From the NCBI GenBank assembly GCA_964385695.1, contig CAYLQA010000037.1:1-38787 (forward strand): DNA of 38,787 nt. The letters are read 5' to 3'. Positions 9,121 to 18,592 of this stretch are shown here, piece after piece. This DNA is from CAYLQA01 sp964385695. GTDB lineage: Bacteria > Desulfobacterota > Desulfobulbia > Desulfobulbales > Desulfurivibrionaceae. A program made the position numbers and the translations under genes. Under the pieces are notes generated by a model. That model saw only the letters and a program-made list of their open reading frames with translations. It was not told the origin of the DNA and searched no databases. Positions within the stretch are counted from its first letter, which is position 1. Every line of letters starts with the position of its first letter.

Positions 9121-10356
9121 TTGCAATTTGAATGGTTTGTCTGCCGCCGTTATCTCAAGGCAAAACGTAAACAGGGCTTCATCTCTCTGATCACCCTTAT
9201 CTCCATTGCCGGAGTTATGGTGGGAGTTATGGCCCTTATTGTAGTCCTGGCGGTCATGACCGGTTTCACCTCTGAATTCCGGGATAAAATTCTCGGTATC
9301 AACTCGCACATCATTGTGCAAAAGTATGGCGGCAACATTCCTGAATACCGCAACCTTGTAGGCCAGCTTAACGACATGCAAGGAGTGACCGGCTCCACCC
9401 CTTATTTGTATACACAATCCATGATTACCGGCGGCACCGGCGGCACTGGCGCTGTTCTGCGCGGGATTGATACCAGCTCGGCCGCATCCACCCTGAGCCT
9501 GTCCGAGCATCTTTACCAAGGCTCACTTGAGGCGCTAAACGATGCTGACAATCCGGAGAAACGTAAAAAACCCGGCATCATTCTAGGCAAAGATCTTGCC
9601 GTCCAGCTGAGGGTGAGCCTCCATGACAGGGTACGCTTGATTTCCGCCTCCGGCCCACTGACCCCCATGGGCGTTTTGCCGAGAATAACCACCTGCCAGG
9701 TGGTGGGTATTTTTGAAACAGGCATGTATGAATACGACTCTTCCATGGCGTATGTTTCCATTAAGACGGCGCAACGTTTTCTGGGCATCAATGATGTTGT
9801 GCATGGCATAGAGGTAAAAACCACGGATCTTTACAAAGCAGACACCATTGCCCGCAACATCGAGCAGGCCTTGGGTGGCGGATACGTGGCCAAGGACTGG
9901 ATGAAGATGAACAGGAATATTTTCTCTGCCCTGCGCCTTGAAAAAACCGCCCTTTCGATCATCATGGCCCTGGTGGTCCTGGTGGCGGCCTTTAATATTG
10001 TCAGTACCCTGATCATGGTGGTGATGGAAAAGAACAAGGACATCGCCATCCTCAAGTCCATGGGCGCCACAGCAGGCAGCATCATGCGCATCTTTATATA
10101 CGAAGGATTGGTCATCGGCCTGTCCGGCACAGTTCTCGGTATTCTCGGTGGCTTGGGTCTGTGCGAGATTTTAAGCCGCTATCAGTTCATCAAGCTCCCT
10201 GATGTTTACCCCATCAGCACCCTGCCGGTAAAGATTCTCCCCTTTGATGTAAGCATGATCGGCATCTGTGCCGTAGTTATTACCTTTCTTGCAACCCTTT
10301 ACCCTTCATGGCAGGCAGCCAAGGTAGACCCTGCCGTGGCCCTGCGCTATGAATAG
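9121..10356 (+). CDS. lolC: Lipoprotein-releasing ABC transporter permease, LolC/LolE family
   Basis: This is the inner-membrane permease that, with LolD, extracts mature lipoproteins from the inner membrane and passes them to the periplasmic carrier. The MacB/LolC architecture is clear. One transmembrane helix lies near the N-terminus (ITLISIAGVMVGVMALIVVLAVMTGF), followed by a large periplasmic domain of about 230 residues. Three C-terminal helices make the FtsX-like domain and the sequence ends WQAAKVDPAVALRYE. I prefer the TTG at 9121 (MQFEWFVCRRYLKAKRKQG, 411 aa): GGGAG lies 6 nt upstream and the family normally starts at the FEWF stretch. An ATG at 9088 would add 11 residues with a weaker site. 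Only one permease gene is present, so the complex may contain a homodimer. Confidence 0.93.
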   Translation: MQFEWFVCRRYLKAKRKQGFISLITLISIAGVMVGVMALIVVLAVMTGFTSEFRDKILGINSHIIVQKYGGNIPEYRNLVGQLNDMQGVTGSTPYLYTQSMITGGTGGTGAVLRGIDTSSAASTLSLSEHLYQGSLEALNDADNPEKRKKPGIILGKDLAVQLRVSLHDRVRLISASGPLTPMGVLPRITTCQVVGIFETGMYEYDSSMAYVSIKTAQRFLGINDVVHGIEVKTTDLYKADTIARNIEQALGGGYVAKDWMKMNRNIFSALRLEKTALSIIMALVVLVAAFNIVSTLIMVVMEKNKDIAILKSMGATAGSIMRIFIYEGLVIGLSGTVLGILGGLGLCEILSRYQFIKLPDVYPISTLPVKILPFDVSMIGICAVVITFLATLYPSWQAAKVDPAVALRYE

Positions 10357-10372
10357 GTGTGAATAAAGAGCC

Positions 10373-11086
10373 ATGCCAGAGGACAAAAATAATATTTCCG
10401 CGGAATCGAGCCCGTTTTTCGAGGCCCGAGGGGTTACGAAAAAGTTTGATTCACCCACAAACTTGACGGTGCTGGATGATGTGGATCTTACGCTAAAGCG
10501 CGGCGAGATGATTTCCATCATCGGCGCTTCTGGAACCGGAAAGACCACCCTTTTACATATTCTGGGTGCACTGGATCGCCCGAGCCACGGCGAGCTCCTT
10601 TACCACGGCAAAAACGTTCTCACAAAAAACGATGCGGATCTTTCCCTGTTTCGCAACAAGACAGTGGGCTTTGTCTTTCAATTTCATCATCTCCTGCCGG
10701 AGTTTACAGCTATTGAAAATGTGATGTTGCCTGGATTCATTGCTGCGAAAAATCAGTCCGAAGTTTTGGCCGATGCCAATGAACTGCTGGAAAAAGTCGA
10801 AGTTGGCCAGAGGGCCAATCATAAGGTTGGCGAACTCTCCGGAGGGGAACAGCAGCGGGTTGCCTTAGCCCGAGCACTGATTATGAAACCGGCCTTATTA
10901 CTGGCTGATGAACCCACCGGCAATCTGGACCCGAAAACCGGCGACAAAGTCTTCGACCTGATTCGGGAGCTTAACGAGTCACTCGGTTTGACCACAGTGA
11001 TGGTGACCCACAACCATGACCTGGCCCGACAAATGGATCGCTGTCTGATCTTGGCAGATAAAAAATTGATGGAACATGCCCACTAG
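10373..11086 (+). CDS. lolD: Lipoprotein-releasing ABC transporter ATP-binding protein LolD
   Basis: LolD powers lipoprotein release with the LolC-type permease encoded 16 nt upstream. Walker A GASGTGKTT is at residues 51-59, the Q-loop at FQFHHLLPEFTAIENVMLP, the ABC signature LSGGEQQRVALARAL begins at 155, and Walker B LLLADEPTGNLD follows near 175-186, with the switch histidine in VTHNHDLA. The length of 237 is typical. The Q-loop and signature sequences match the LolD/MacB group more than amino-acid or metal importers, and the position directly after the permease settles the assignment. It is followed by a 177-nt gap with a promoter before bamA. Confidence 0.96.
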   Translation: MPEDKNNISAESSPFFEARGVTKKFDSPTNLTVLDDVDLTLKRGEMISIIGASGTGKTTLLHILGALDRPSHGELLYHGKNVLTKNDADLSLFRNKTVGFVFQFHHLLPEFTAIENVMLPGFIAAKNQSEVLADANELLEKVEVGQRANHKVGELSGGEQQRVALARALIMKPALLLADEPTGNLDPKTGDKVFDLIRELNESLGLTTVMVTHNHDLARQMDRCLILADKKLMEHAH

Positions 11087-11144
11087 AGCGGGACTCTTTT
11101 ATAGGGTAAACAGGCACCTCAATCATTGCCCAAAGTAAAGATTC

Positions 11145-11173
11145 TTGACAGTAGGCTCGTTGCCTGCTAATTC
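11145..11173 (+). promoter_or_regulatory. Sigma-70-type promoter upstream of bamA
   Basis: A consensus -35 box TTGACA (11145-11150) is followed after 17 nt by TAATTC (11168-11173). It would start transcription about 85 nt before the bamA ATG, giving bamA its own promoter beside any read-through from lolCD. No strong ribosome-binding site precedes the ATG at 11264. Confidence 0.55.
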
Positions 11174-11210
11174 ACTTAGACAATTAATTTGACTGACAAT
11201 CTCTTCATAC

Positions 11211-11224
11211 AAAATGTACATTTT
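11211..11224. promoter_or_regulatory. Perfect 14-bp palindrome in the bamA leader
   Basis: AAAATGT/ACATTTT forms an uninterrupted palindrome 39 nt before the bamA start and downstream of the predicted -10 box. It could be an operator for a dimeric regulator or a weak mRNA feature. No regulator is identifiable from the window. Confidence 0.35.
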
Positions 11225-11263
11225 CAGTCATTGCCAATCAGTTGAACTCACAACATTTTAAAT

Positions 11264-13975
11264 ATGAAAAAATACACTTCAGCTTCATCTCAATGCGGGT
11301 CAGGTTTATCTAGTTTAAACATTCAACAGATCATTTTCAGCAGCCTTATTTTTCTGCTTTGCCTGTTCCCCTCCTCTCTTCTTGCCGCCAGCACAGATGC
11401 CAATACCATTTTTATTCCCCCAAAAATTAACGCTGCTCTTGAGCAGGAGACTGTAACCGCCAGTACCGACCAAACCTTGCGTGATATTTTGCAGCAAAAA
11501 GGTATCAGCATGGTAGGCCGCTCTGAAGCAGAACAAACACTCGACTATGCTGTCTGGCCCCCAAAACCGGAAACGCTCACCCCGCTTTTACCAGCATCCG
11601 GGATAGAGTTTGTTACTACAGGCAGTGTGACCAAATTCGGTGAACAATTTAGCTTTGATTTTGTTGTTTATGATCTGTTTGGCGGCGCCTCACCAAAATA
11701 TTTTTACAAGGTGAGCATGGGCCAGGCTGAGCTGAACATGACTTTGAATCAACTGCTCGGCGAAATACTCTCTTACAGCGGACGCTATTTTCTATTGGAC
11801 AGTGTGACTGTTGCCGGCAACACCCGCACCGACACAGGCGCAATCATGCGCCAGGTTAAAAGCCAGGCAGGGGATAAGTTTTCTGCACGCTCGTTGCGCA
11901 GCGACCTGAACAACATCTTTAAGATGGGCTATTTTGACGATGTCCAGATCCATGTCACGGACAGCGAAAAGGGCAAAAAAATCACCTTCCAGGTCGTTGA
12001 AAAGGCAGTAATCGGGCAGGTTATAATCGATGGCGAAGACGAGCTTGAAGAAAAAGAAATAAGCGAGGTTATCAGCGTAACGCCCAACACCATAATCAAC
12101 CCGAAAGAGGTGCAGAACTCGGTCGAGAACATTCGTAAACTCTATAAAGAAAAGGGGTTTTACCGGAGCAAGGTTTCCGCCAAGCTGAACTACGCCAAGG
12201 CAGACCGAGTCAATGTCCGCTTCAAGGTCGAAGAAGGCATAAAAATTTACATCAAAGATATCCGTTTTGTCGGTAATGAGGCCTTTAAATCAAAAGAGCT
12301 CAAAAAATCCATGGCCACAGAGGAAAAAGACTGGCTTTCTTGGATTACCGACTCAGGCAAACTCAAACGCGACCTCCTTGAACAGGACCGCTCCAGAATC
12401 GGCGCCAAGTACCATAATAGCGGTTTTATCGAAGCCAAGATAAGCGAACCAAAAATAACCTATGAAGGTGATGGCCTGGTCATCACCTTCAACATTTCCG
12501 AAGGGCAGCGATTCCGTGTTGGTACCATTGAGATCGATGGTGATATTGTAGGCGATAAAAACGATCTTTTTGGCCTGGTCAAGCTCAGTGAGGAAAAATT
12601 CTTCAGCCGCAAGACCTTGCGTGAGGATGTGCTACGGCTGACCGATCGTTACGCGGAGAAAGGGTATGCCTTTGCCGAGGTCAATCCCAGGATGCGTAAA
12701 AACATGGCTGACAAACGCATGGATGTGGAGATCAATGTTGAAAAGGGATCGTTGGTGCATGTCAACCGCATTGTGATCAAAGGCAACTCCCGTACAAGGG
12801 ATAAGGTAATCCGTCGTCAAATGAAGGTTAAAGAAGGCGAGATACTCGATGCCAGTGCTGTTCGCAAAAGTTCCGAGCGATTGCAACGCCTTGACTTCTT
12901 TGAGGAGGTCAGTGTGACCCCTGAGCAGACCGTGCAAGACAATATCATGGACGTGGTGGTCGATGTGAAGGAAAAGGCCACAGGAACCTTCAGCATTGGT
13001 GGTGGTTATAGTTCGGTCGACAGCGTCATGTTCATGGGTGAGGTGAGCGAGAACAACTTTTTGGGTAAAGGGCAAAAACTGGCTTTGCAGGCCAACCTCA
13101 GTTCAAGCTCCACCCGCTATAACCTCAATTTTACAGAGCCCCACCTTAATGACACCAAGCTGCTTTTTGGTTATGACATTTATAATTGGAGCCGTGACTA
13201 CGATGATTACGACAAGGACTCCACCGGTTTTGCCCTGCGTTTCGGCTATCCTATCTACAAACGATGGAAACTCGGATTTGGCTATGGTTTTGACGACACT
13301 AAACTGACCGATGTGCTGGATACTGCTTCTCAAGAAATCAAAGACGCACAAGAAATTGCCACCACCAGCTATATCAAACTCGGGGTCTCACACGACACAA
13401 GAAACCGTTACCGAGACACCTCAGAGGGGGCAGTCCATTCCCTGAGCATGAAACAAGCTGGTGGTTTGCTTGGAGGTGACTCCTTTTTCTCCAAGTATGA
13501 GGGAAGCACCAGCTGGTACTTTCCTTTCCATTGGGACACGGTTTTCCATGTTAAGGGGGCTATGGGGTATGCCATGGAACATGAAGATAAGAAGCTGCCT
13601 GTTTATGAAAAATTCTACCTTGGTGGCTTGAGCACTATTCGTGGATTCGACAGCGGTAAAATCAGCCCCACCGCACTTGCCGATGATGGAACCCTTGACC
13701 GTGTCGGTGGTGAAAAAATGTGGTTTGGTAACTTCGAATGGATTTTTCCCCTGGTGAAAGACCTCGGTCTTAAGGGGCTTGTCTTTTTTGATACAGGAAA
13801 TGTCTACGCTGACTCTGAAACATGGGACCCAGGGGATCTGAAAAAAAGCGTGGGCTTTGGTTTTCGCTGGATGTCCCCCATGGGACCGCTTCGTCTTGAA
13901 TATGGTATCAACCTTGATCCTGAAGACGACGAGGATACCGGAGTATGGGATTTCAGCATGGGTGGCAGCTTTTAA
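11264..13975 (+). CDS. bamA: Outer-membrane protein assembly factor BamA with extra N-terminal domain
   Basis: BamA inserts beta-barrel proteins into the outer membrane. A hydrophobic signal segment (about residues 22-42) is followed by an extra region of about 135 residues. Five POTRA repeats then run from about 180 to 565; examples begin VTVAGNTRTD, IRFVGNEAF and IVIKGNSRTRD. The C-terminal 16-strand barrel includes the conserved IRGFDSGK lock motif and ends in Phe (FSMGGSF), the outer-membrane insertion signal. At 903 aa the protein is about 90-100 residues longer than enterobacterial BamA. The surplus is the pre-POTRA region, whose alternation of strands (FVTTGSVTKFGEQFSFDFVVYDLFGG) resembles the N-terminal alpha/beta domain of TolB and LpoB-like proteins. 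Upstream are lolCD, downstream mfd. Confidence 0.97.
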   Translation: MKKYTSASSQCGSGLSSLNIQQIIFSSLIFLLCLFPSSLLAASTDANTIFIPPKINAALEQETVTASTDQTLRDILQQKGISMVGRSEAEQTLDYAVWPPKPETLTPLLPASGIEFVTTGSVTKFGEQFSFDFVVYDLFGGASPKYFYKVSMGQAELNMTLNQLLGEILSYSGRYFLLDSVTVAGNTRTDTGAIMRQVKSQAGDKFSARSLRSDLNNIFKMGYFDDVQIHVTDSEKGKKITFQVVEKAVIGQVIIDGEDELEEKEISEVISVTPNTIINPKEVQNSVENIRKLYKEKGFYRSKVSAKLNYAKADRVNVRFKVEEGIKIYIKDIRFVGNEAFKSKELKKSMATEEKDWLSWITDSGKLKRDLLEQDRSRIGAKYHNSGFIEAKISEPKITYEGDGLVITFNISEGQRFRVGTIEIDGDIVGDKNDLFGLVKLSEEKFFSRKTLREDVLRLTDRYAEKGYAFAEVNPRMRKNMADKRMDVEINVEKGSLVHVNRIVIKGNSRTRDKVIRRQMKVKEGEILDASAVRKSSERLQRLDFFEEVSVTPEQTVQDNIMDVVVDVKEKATGTFSIGGGYSSVDSVMFMGEVSENNFLGKGQKLALQANLSSSSTRYNLNFTEPHLNDTKLLFGYDIYNWSRDYDDYDKDSTGFALRFGYPIYKRWKLGFGYGFDDTKLTDVLDTASQEIKDAQEIATTSYIKLGVSHDTRNRYRDTSEGAVHSLSMKQAGGLLGGDSFFSKYEGSTSWYFPFHWDTVFHVKGAMGYAMEHEDKKLPVYEKFYLGGLSTIRGFDSGKISPTALADDGTLDRVGGEKMWFGNFEWIFPLVKDLGLKGLVFFDTGNVYADSETWDPGDLKKSVGFGFRWMSPMGPLRLEYGINLDPEDDEDTGVWDFSMGGSF

Positions 13976-14021
13976 GAAAGGGTTGCCAATTTCCTCAACC
14001 TGTTCCCTTCTTAGATAAAAG

Positions 14022-17000
14022 ATGTTTACTCAGCTGACTGCACAGCTTAGCAAAGGCCGCTCTCTTGATGTGAGCGGCCTTCGTGGTGGAGCAACCGCTT
14101 ATCTCATAGGCAAGCTCACTTCCCTAGCGAAGCCTCTTCTCTGTCTTGCACCGAACGAATCACTGGCCCAGCAACTCAGCCAGGACCTTGCCCTTTTCAG
14201 TTCGGTACCCTGCCTTCATTACCCCGGCTTTGAAATCCCCCCCTACACCCCTCTTTCACCGGACAGCCGTACCGTAGCCGAACGCTTGGCAACCTTATAC
14301 GAAGTGGACAATGCAACCAAGCCCTTTATCATGGTTGCTTCGGCCGAAGCATTGCTGCGGCGTGTTTTATCTAAGGAGGACCTCTCCCGCTTGGCAGACC
14401 TGGTCATGACCGGAGAGGACGTGGATACCGAAAGTTTGGTCACCAATCTTTCCAGCGCAGGATATGAATCAGCCGCTCTGGTCCAGACTGTTGGCGAATA
14501 CAGTGTGCGCGGTGGGATTATCGACATCTTTCCACCAGGGTTCGACTTGCCGATACGGCTGGATTTTTTCGGGGACACAATTGATTCCATCCGCACCTTT
14601 GATCCAATCAGCCAGCGCTCGGTCGACACTATTGACGAAGCAGTGCTCCTGCCGGTACGTGATGTTCTCTTTCCGGCAGAACAGGATAAACTGACAGAGC
14701 TTAGTCAGAAATTTACAGACTTGGCAGAAAAGCAAGAGTGGGATGAAGATGCCAGCGATCGCATTTGCGAACGTCTGGAGAATAGACAGTATTTCCCTGG
14801 TATCGAATTTTTCCTGCCCTTGTTTTCTGATAAAACAGCGACTCCCCTTGATTTTTTGCCCAAGGAGACCCTGATCGTTTTCCTTTCTCCAATGGAGGTT
14901 GCTAAAAGCTCTGCCATTTGCCGCGAGCGCATGGAGGCAAACTTTGCCGAAGCCTGTACCCAGTCGCTGCCAGCCTTTGCTCCGGATGCACTCTTTCTCC
15001 CTGAGGAAGACCTGGAAAAACAGCTGACCTCATTTCAGCATCTCCGCTTTCACGACTTTGCTCACCTTGATATGGATGAGGAAAAGAGCATTGCCATAAC
15101 CTCAAGCAATCACTCTCTTCTGAAACAAAATATTGAGTTGGCACGCCGCAAAACCGGCCTTTTGCCTGAACTTGCAAATCAGGTGCGCCAGTGGCTTGAA
15201 GTTGGCGATAAGGTTGCCATGGCCTGCAGGAGCAGCAAACATGCCGAGCACATGGTTGAACTGTTCCAGGAGCACCACCTGCAGACAACATTAAATGCCG
15301 CGCCACTTACCTCAGAATACACGGCCGGTTGCATTAATCTATTTGATCAGCCGCTCTCAAACGGTTTTGACCTACCGGATGAACAACTGCACTGGCTCTC
15401 GGAAAGTCAACTCTTTGGTCAACAACGGCTTGGAGCAAAGAAAAAAACAGCCCGAAAAAAAGAACGGCCCAGCGTTCGCTTTGAAGAGTTGCACCCCGGC
15501 GATTTCATTGTCCATAAGGCCCATGGAGTCGGCATGTTTGAAGGACTCATCAACCTTGAGCTCAACAACATAGCAAACGACTTTGTCACAATCATGTACC
15601 GGGATGAAGACAAGCTCTATGTGCCGGTTGCCCAACTCAACGTCATCTCAAAATATAAGGGTATTTCCGACACAACACCCAAGCTTGATAAGCTTGGCAG
15701 CAAGGCATGGCAAAATAAACGTAAAAAAGTCAAAGAGGCAGTCTGGCAGGTTGCCCATGATCTTTTAAACCTGTACGCCAAACGCTCGCTGGCCAAGGGG
15801 CAACAATTTGCCGCACCGGATGAGATGTACCGCGAATTGGAGGAGTCCTTTCCCTTTGACGAAACAAGCGGCCAGCTTGCAGCGATCAATGATGTGCTGG
15901 ATGATCTGACTTCAGACCGCCCCATGGATCGACTGGTCTGCGGAGACGTGGGCTATGGGAAAACCGAGGTTGCTATTAGGGCCGCGTTTAAGGTCTTGGC
16001 AGACAACTTCCAGGTTGCCATCCTTGTTCCGACAACCGTGTTGGCCGAGCAACACGCAGAGACCTTTCGCACCAGATTAGATGGATTTCCGGTGCGCATA
16101 GAGAGTTTGACCCGCTTTCGCACGACTTCAGAACAAAAAGAAACCATCAAGGATCTTGCTGCAGGCAGGGTTGACATTATCATCGGCACCCACCGTCTGC
16201 TCTCAAAGGACATCAACTTCAAAAAGCTGGGGCTTTTGATCATTGATGAAGAGCACCGCTTTGGCGTAACCCACAAAGAAAAGCTCAAAGAGATGCGCTC
16301 CCAGGTCGATGTCATGACCCTGACGGCAACACCTATCCCGCGCACCCTGCAATTTTCTCTTCTTGGTATTCGTGACCTCTCGGTCATCAGCTCACCGCCG
16401 GAACATCGTCGGCCGGTTAAAACCTTTGTCGCCCGCCATGATGAACTCGTTATCAAGGAGGGAATTACCCGGGAGCTGCAACGCGGCGGTCAGGTCTTTC
16501 TGGTTCATAACCGCGTGCGCTCCATTCATGAAGTAGCAGCCACTATACAAAAACTTGTGCCTGAAGCCCGTTTGGCTGTAGCGCATGGACAAATGCCGGG
16601 CAAGGACCTTGAAGAGATTATGGTCAAGTTCGTCCGAAACGAGGTGGATGTGCTGATCTGTACAACCATCATCGAGTCCGGCCTGGATATCCAAAATGCG
16701 AATACGATAATCATCACCCGGGCAGACAGATTGGGCCTTGCTGAGATATACCAACTTCGGGGGCGTGTCGGCCGAGGGCGCTCTCAAGCATACGCTTATC
16801 TGTTGGTGCCTTCTCTTGATGGCCTATCCAAGGATGCCAGGCAACGGTTGCGGGCGCTCATGGATTACAATGAGCTTGGCGGAGGTTTCAAGCTGGCCAT
16901 GAGCGACCTGCAGATTCGGGGTGGCGGAAATATTCTCGGTGAGTCGCAAAGCGGCAATATCAATGCAGTAGGCTATGACCTCTATCTTGAGCTCTTGCAG

Positions 17001-17510
17001 CAGACAGTCCACGACCTGAAGCGAAAAGCAGCCAAGGGAGAGGAGGTTTCCTCCTTTGACATTGAGCCGGAGATCAACCTACAGCTTTCCGCCTATATCC
17101 CAGAGCATTTCATCAAGGACACCAACCAGCGTTATGTTGCCTATCGCCGCATTACAAGCATGGATACCATTGAGGGATTAATGGACCTGCAGGACGAATT
17201 CAAAGACCGCTATGGCGCCATGCCCCAGGAATCCATCAACCTTTTTGAGATTGTTGCCTTAAGAGGGCTACTCAAAAAGGCGCATATAACAAAGCTGGAA
17301 CAGGGCCCAAAAAATCTGACCATCTCCTTTCATGAGACAACGCCGGTTGGCCCAGAGATTATCCTTGAGCTGATCAGCACAAACAAAAATGGCGCCCGTT
17401 TCACCCCGGATTCACGGCTTATTTTCCCCATCCCCAACAACCTGCCGCAGAGCCAGATCATCCAAGAGGCACAAAACTTGATCCAATCGTTTCTGAAAGA
17501 TGACAATTAA
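14022..17510 (+). CDS. mfd: Transcription-repair coupling factor Mfd
   Basis: Mfd is a DNA translocase that removes RNA polymerase stalled at lesions and recruits UvrA. At 1162 residues it is full length (E. coli 1148). The UvrB-homology region occupies the first 350 residues (for example VGEYSVRGGIIDIFPPGFDLP near 155-175). The RNA polymerase-interacting domain follows at about 485-560 (LHPGDFIVHKAHGVGMFEGL). The RecG-like helicase core has Walker A GDVGYGKTE near 641 and the DEEH box in IIDEEHRFGVTHKEK near 740. The arginine-rich QLRGRVGRGRSQAYAYLL segment and the TRG motif follow. The C-terminal D7 domain is present. It starts 46 nt after bamA with a poor ribosome-binding site, so translation may depend on upstream genes. 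Confidence 0.98.
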   Translation: MFTQLTAQLSKGRSLDVSGLRGGATAYLIGKLTSLAKPLLCLAPNESLAQQLSQDLALFSSVPCLHYPGFEIPPYTPLSPDSRTVAERLATLYEVDNATKPFIMVASAEALLRRVLSKEDLSRLADLVMTGEDVDTESLVTNLSSAGYESAALVQTVGEYSVRGGIIDIFPPGFDLPIRLDFFGDTIDSIRTFDPISQRSVDTIDEAVLLPVRDVLFPAEQDKLTELSQKFTDLAEKQEWDEDASDRICERLENRQYFPGIEFFLPLFSDKTATPLDFLPKETLIVFLSPMEVAKSSAICRERMEANFAEACTQSLPAFAPDALFLPEEDLEKQLTSFQHLRFHDFAHLDMDEEKSIAITSSNHSLLKQNIELARRKTGLLPELANQVRQWLEVGDKVAMACRSSKHAEHMVELFQEHHLQTTLNAAPLTSEYTAGCINLFDQPLSNGFDLPDEQLHWLSESQLFGQQRLGAKKKTARKKERPSVRFEELHPGDFIVHKAHGVGMFEGLINLELNNIANDFVTIMYRDEDKLYVPVAQLNVISKYKGISDTTPKLDKLGSKAWQNKRKKVKEAVWQVAHDLLNLYAKRSLAKGQQFAAPDEMYRELEESFPFDETSGQLAAINDVLDDLTSDRPMDRLVCGDVGYGKTEVAIRAAFKVLADNFQVAILVPTTVLAEQHAETFRTRLDGFPVRIESLTRFRTTSEQKETIKDLAAGRVDIIIGTHRLLSKDINFKKLGLLIIDEEHRFGVTHKEKLKEMRSQVDVMTLTATPIPRTLQFSLLGIRDLSVISSPPEHRRPVKTFVARHDELVIKEGITRELQRGGQVFLVHNRVRSIHEVAATIQKLVPEARLAVAHGQMPGKDLEEIMVKFVRNEVDVLICTTIIESGLDIQNANTIIITRADRLGLAEIYQLRGRVGRGRSQAYAYLLVPSLDGLSKDARQRLRALMDYNELGGGFKLAMSDLQIRGGGNILGESQSGNINAVGYDLYLELLQQTVHDLKRKAAKGEEVSSFDIEPEINLQLSAYIPEHFIKDTNQRYVAYRRITSMDTIEGLMDLQDEFKDRYGAMPQESINLFEIVALRGLLKKAHITKLEQGPKNLTISFHETTPVGPEIILELISTNKNGARFTPDSRLIFPIPNNLPQSQIIQEAQNLIQSFLKDDN

Positions 17511-17523
17511 AAAATACTATGGT

Positions 17524-17566
17524 AAAAGATTAGGTGTTTATTTACCTACAAAAATAATAATCTTTT
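17524..17566 (+). terminator. Hairpin after mfd, possible weak terminator
   Basis: AAAAGATTA (17524-17532) pairs perfectly with TAATCTTTT (17558-17566), and an inner TAGGT/ACCTA pair shortens the loop. The right arm runs into a short T stretch. The stem is A/T-rich and the isomerase gene starts 10 nt later, so it may only attenuate transcription or sit in that gene's leader. Confidence 0.4.
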
Positions 17567-17575
17567 TAGAGTGTT

Positions 17576-18565
17576 ATGCATAAAATACAACGTATTCTTC
17601 TTGCCTGTTTTTTTCTTGTATTTACCTGCCTGTTTTATTTGCCTGTTTCCCAGTCCCATGCTGAAATGATTGACCGCATCATCGCCATTGTTAATGATGA
17701 TGTCATCACCTTTTCCGACTTGAACCGCGAGGGCGCAAGCCTGTTTCGCCGTATAACCCAGCAGGCACCGCCTGATCAGGTTGACATGGCCCTTCTTCAA
17801 GCCCAGGAAGAGTTACTCACAAGCCTGATTGATAAACTAATAGTTGAGCAACGGGCAAGCAAAATGGGAGTTTCCGTCAGCGATGCAGAGGTAAGCAACG
17901 CAGTTGAACGCGTTATTGCCAGAAACAACATTACTGCCGATGTATTCTGGCAAAATTTGCAGCGCATGGGTACCAGCAAAGAGGATTATCGCAATGTGCT
18001 CAAAAACCAGATCCTCCAGCAAAAACTGGTAAGCTACGAGCTGCGCTCCAAGGTGGTCATTCCCGAGGCAAAGATCAAAGAATATTACGAGCAACATTAC
18101 GCGCAAAAAAGAACAAGTGAGTCTTTTCACATCCTGCAGATGGGCTTCACCTGGTCTTCAGATGGAGAAATCAGCAAAGAGGATGCCCGGAAAAAAGCAG
18201 ATGAGGTTCGCGCCAAGGCCGAAGCCGGGCAGGATTTTCGTGCCCTGGCCAGACAGTTTTCCTCCCTGCCCTCAGCCAGTGACGGCGGTGATATCGGGGT
18301 CTTCAAAAAAGATGAGATGGCTGGATATATGAAAAGTGCCATCCTCACCCTGCAACCTGGACAACTCAGCAAAGTTGTCGAGACCGATGCCGGGTTTCAA
18401 TTTTTCAAACTGCTGTCCGATAAAGGACATATCAAGAACCAGGCATCGTTTGAGGCTGTGAAAAGTGAAATTCACGAACGTCTCTATGAAGAAGAAATGA
18501 ACAGTAAGTTTGAAAAATGGGTCAAGGATCTGCGCGACCAAGCGTATATTAAAAAGATGTTATAA
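17576..18565 (+). CDS. SurA-type periplasmic peptidyl-prolyl isomerase / chaperone
   Basis: This is a periplasmic chaperone that probably escorts unfolded outer-membrane proteins toward BamA. An N-terminal signal peptide (about residues 1-29, ending SQSHAE) precedes a SurA N-terminal domain (IDRIIAIVNDDVITFSDLNREG, 32-53, and helices to about 155). A single parvulin rotamase domain covers about 175-280, with the typical LARQFSSLPSASDGGDIGVFKKDEM stretch near 222-246. The C-terminal helix completes the chaperone fold. At 329 aa it is shorter than E. coli SurA (428 aa, two parvulin domains), so one isomerase domain is missing; this single-domain form is common outside gammaproteobacteria. It lies 65 nt after mfd and 28 nt before rodZ. 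Confidence 0.88.
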   Translation: MHKIQRILLACFFLVFTCLFYLPVSQSHAEMIDRIIAIVNDDVITFSDLNREGASLFRRITQQAPPDQVDMALLQAQEELLTSLIDKLIVEQRASKMGVSVSDAEVSNAVERVIARNNITADVFWQNLQRMGTSKEDYRNVLKNQILQQKLVSYELRSKVVIPEAKIKEYYEQHYAQKRTSESFHILQMGFTWSSDGEISKEDARKKADEVRAKAEAGQDFRALARQFSSLPSASDGGDIGVFKKDEMAGYMKSAILTLQPGQLSKVVETDAGFQFFKLLSDKGHIKNQASFEAVKSEIHERLYEEEMNSKFEKWVKDLRDQAYIKKML

Positions 18566-18592
18566 AACTCCAAGGCAGGCAACGCGGACAAT

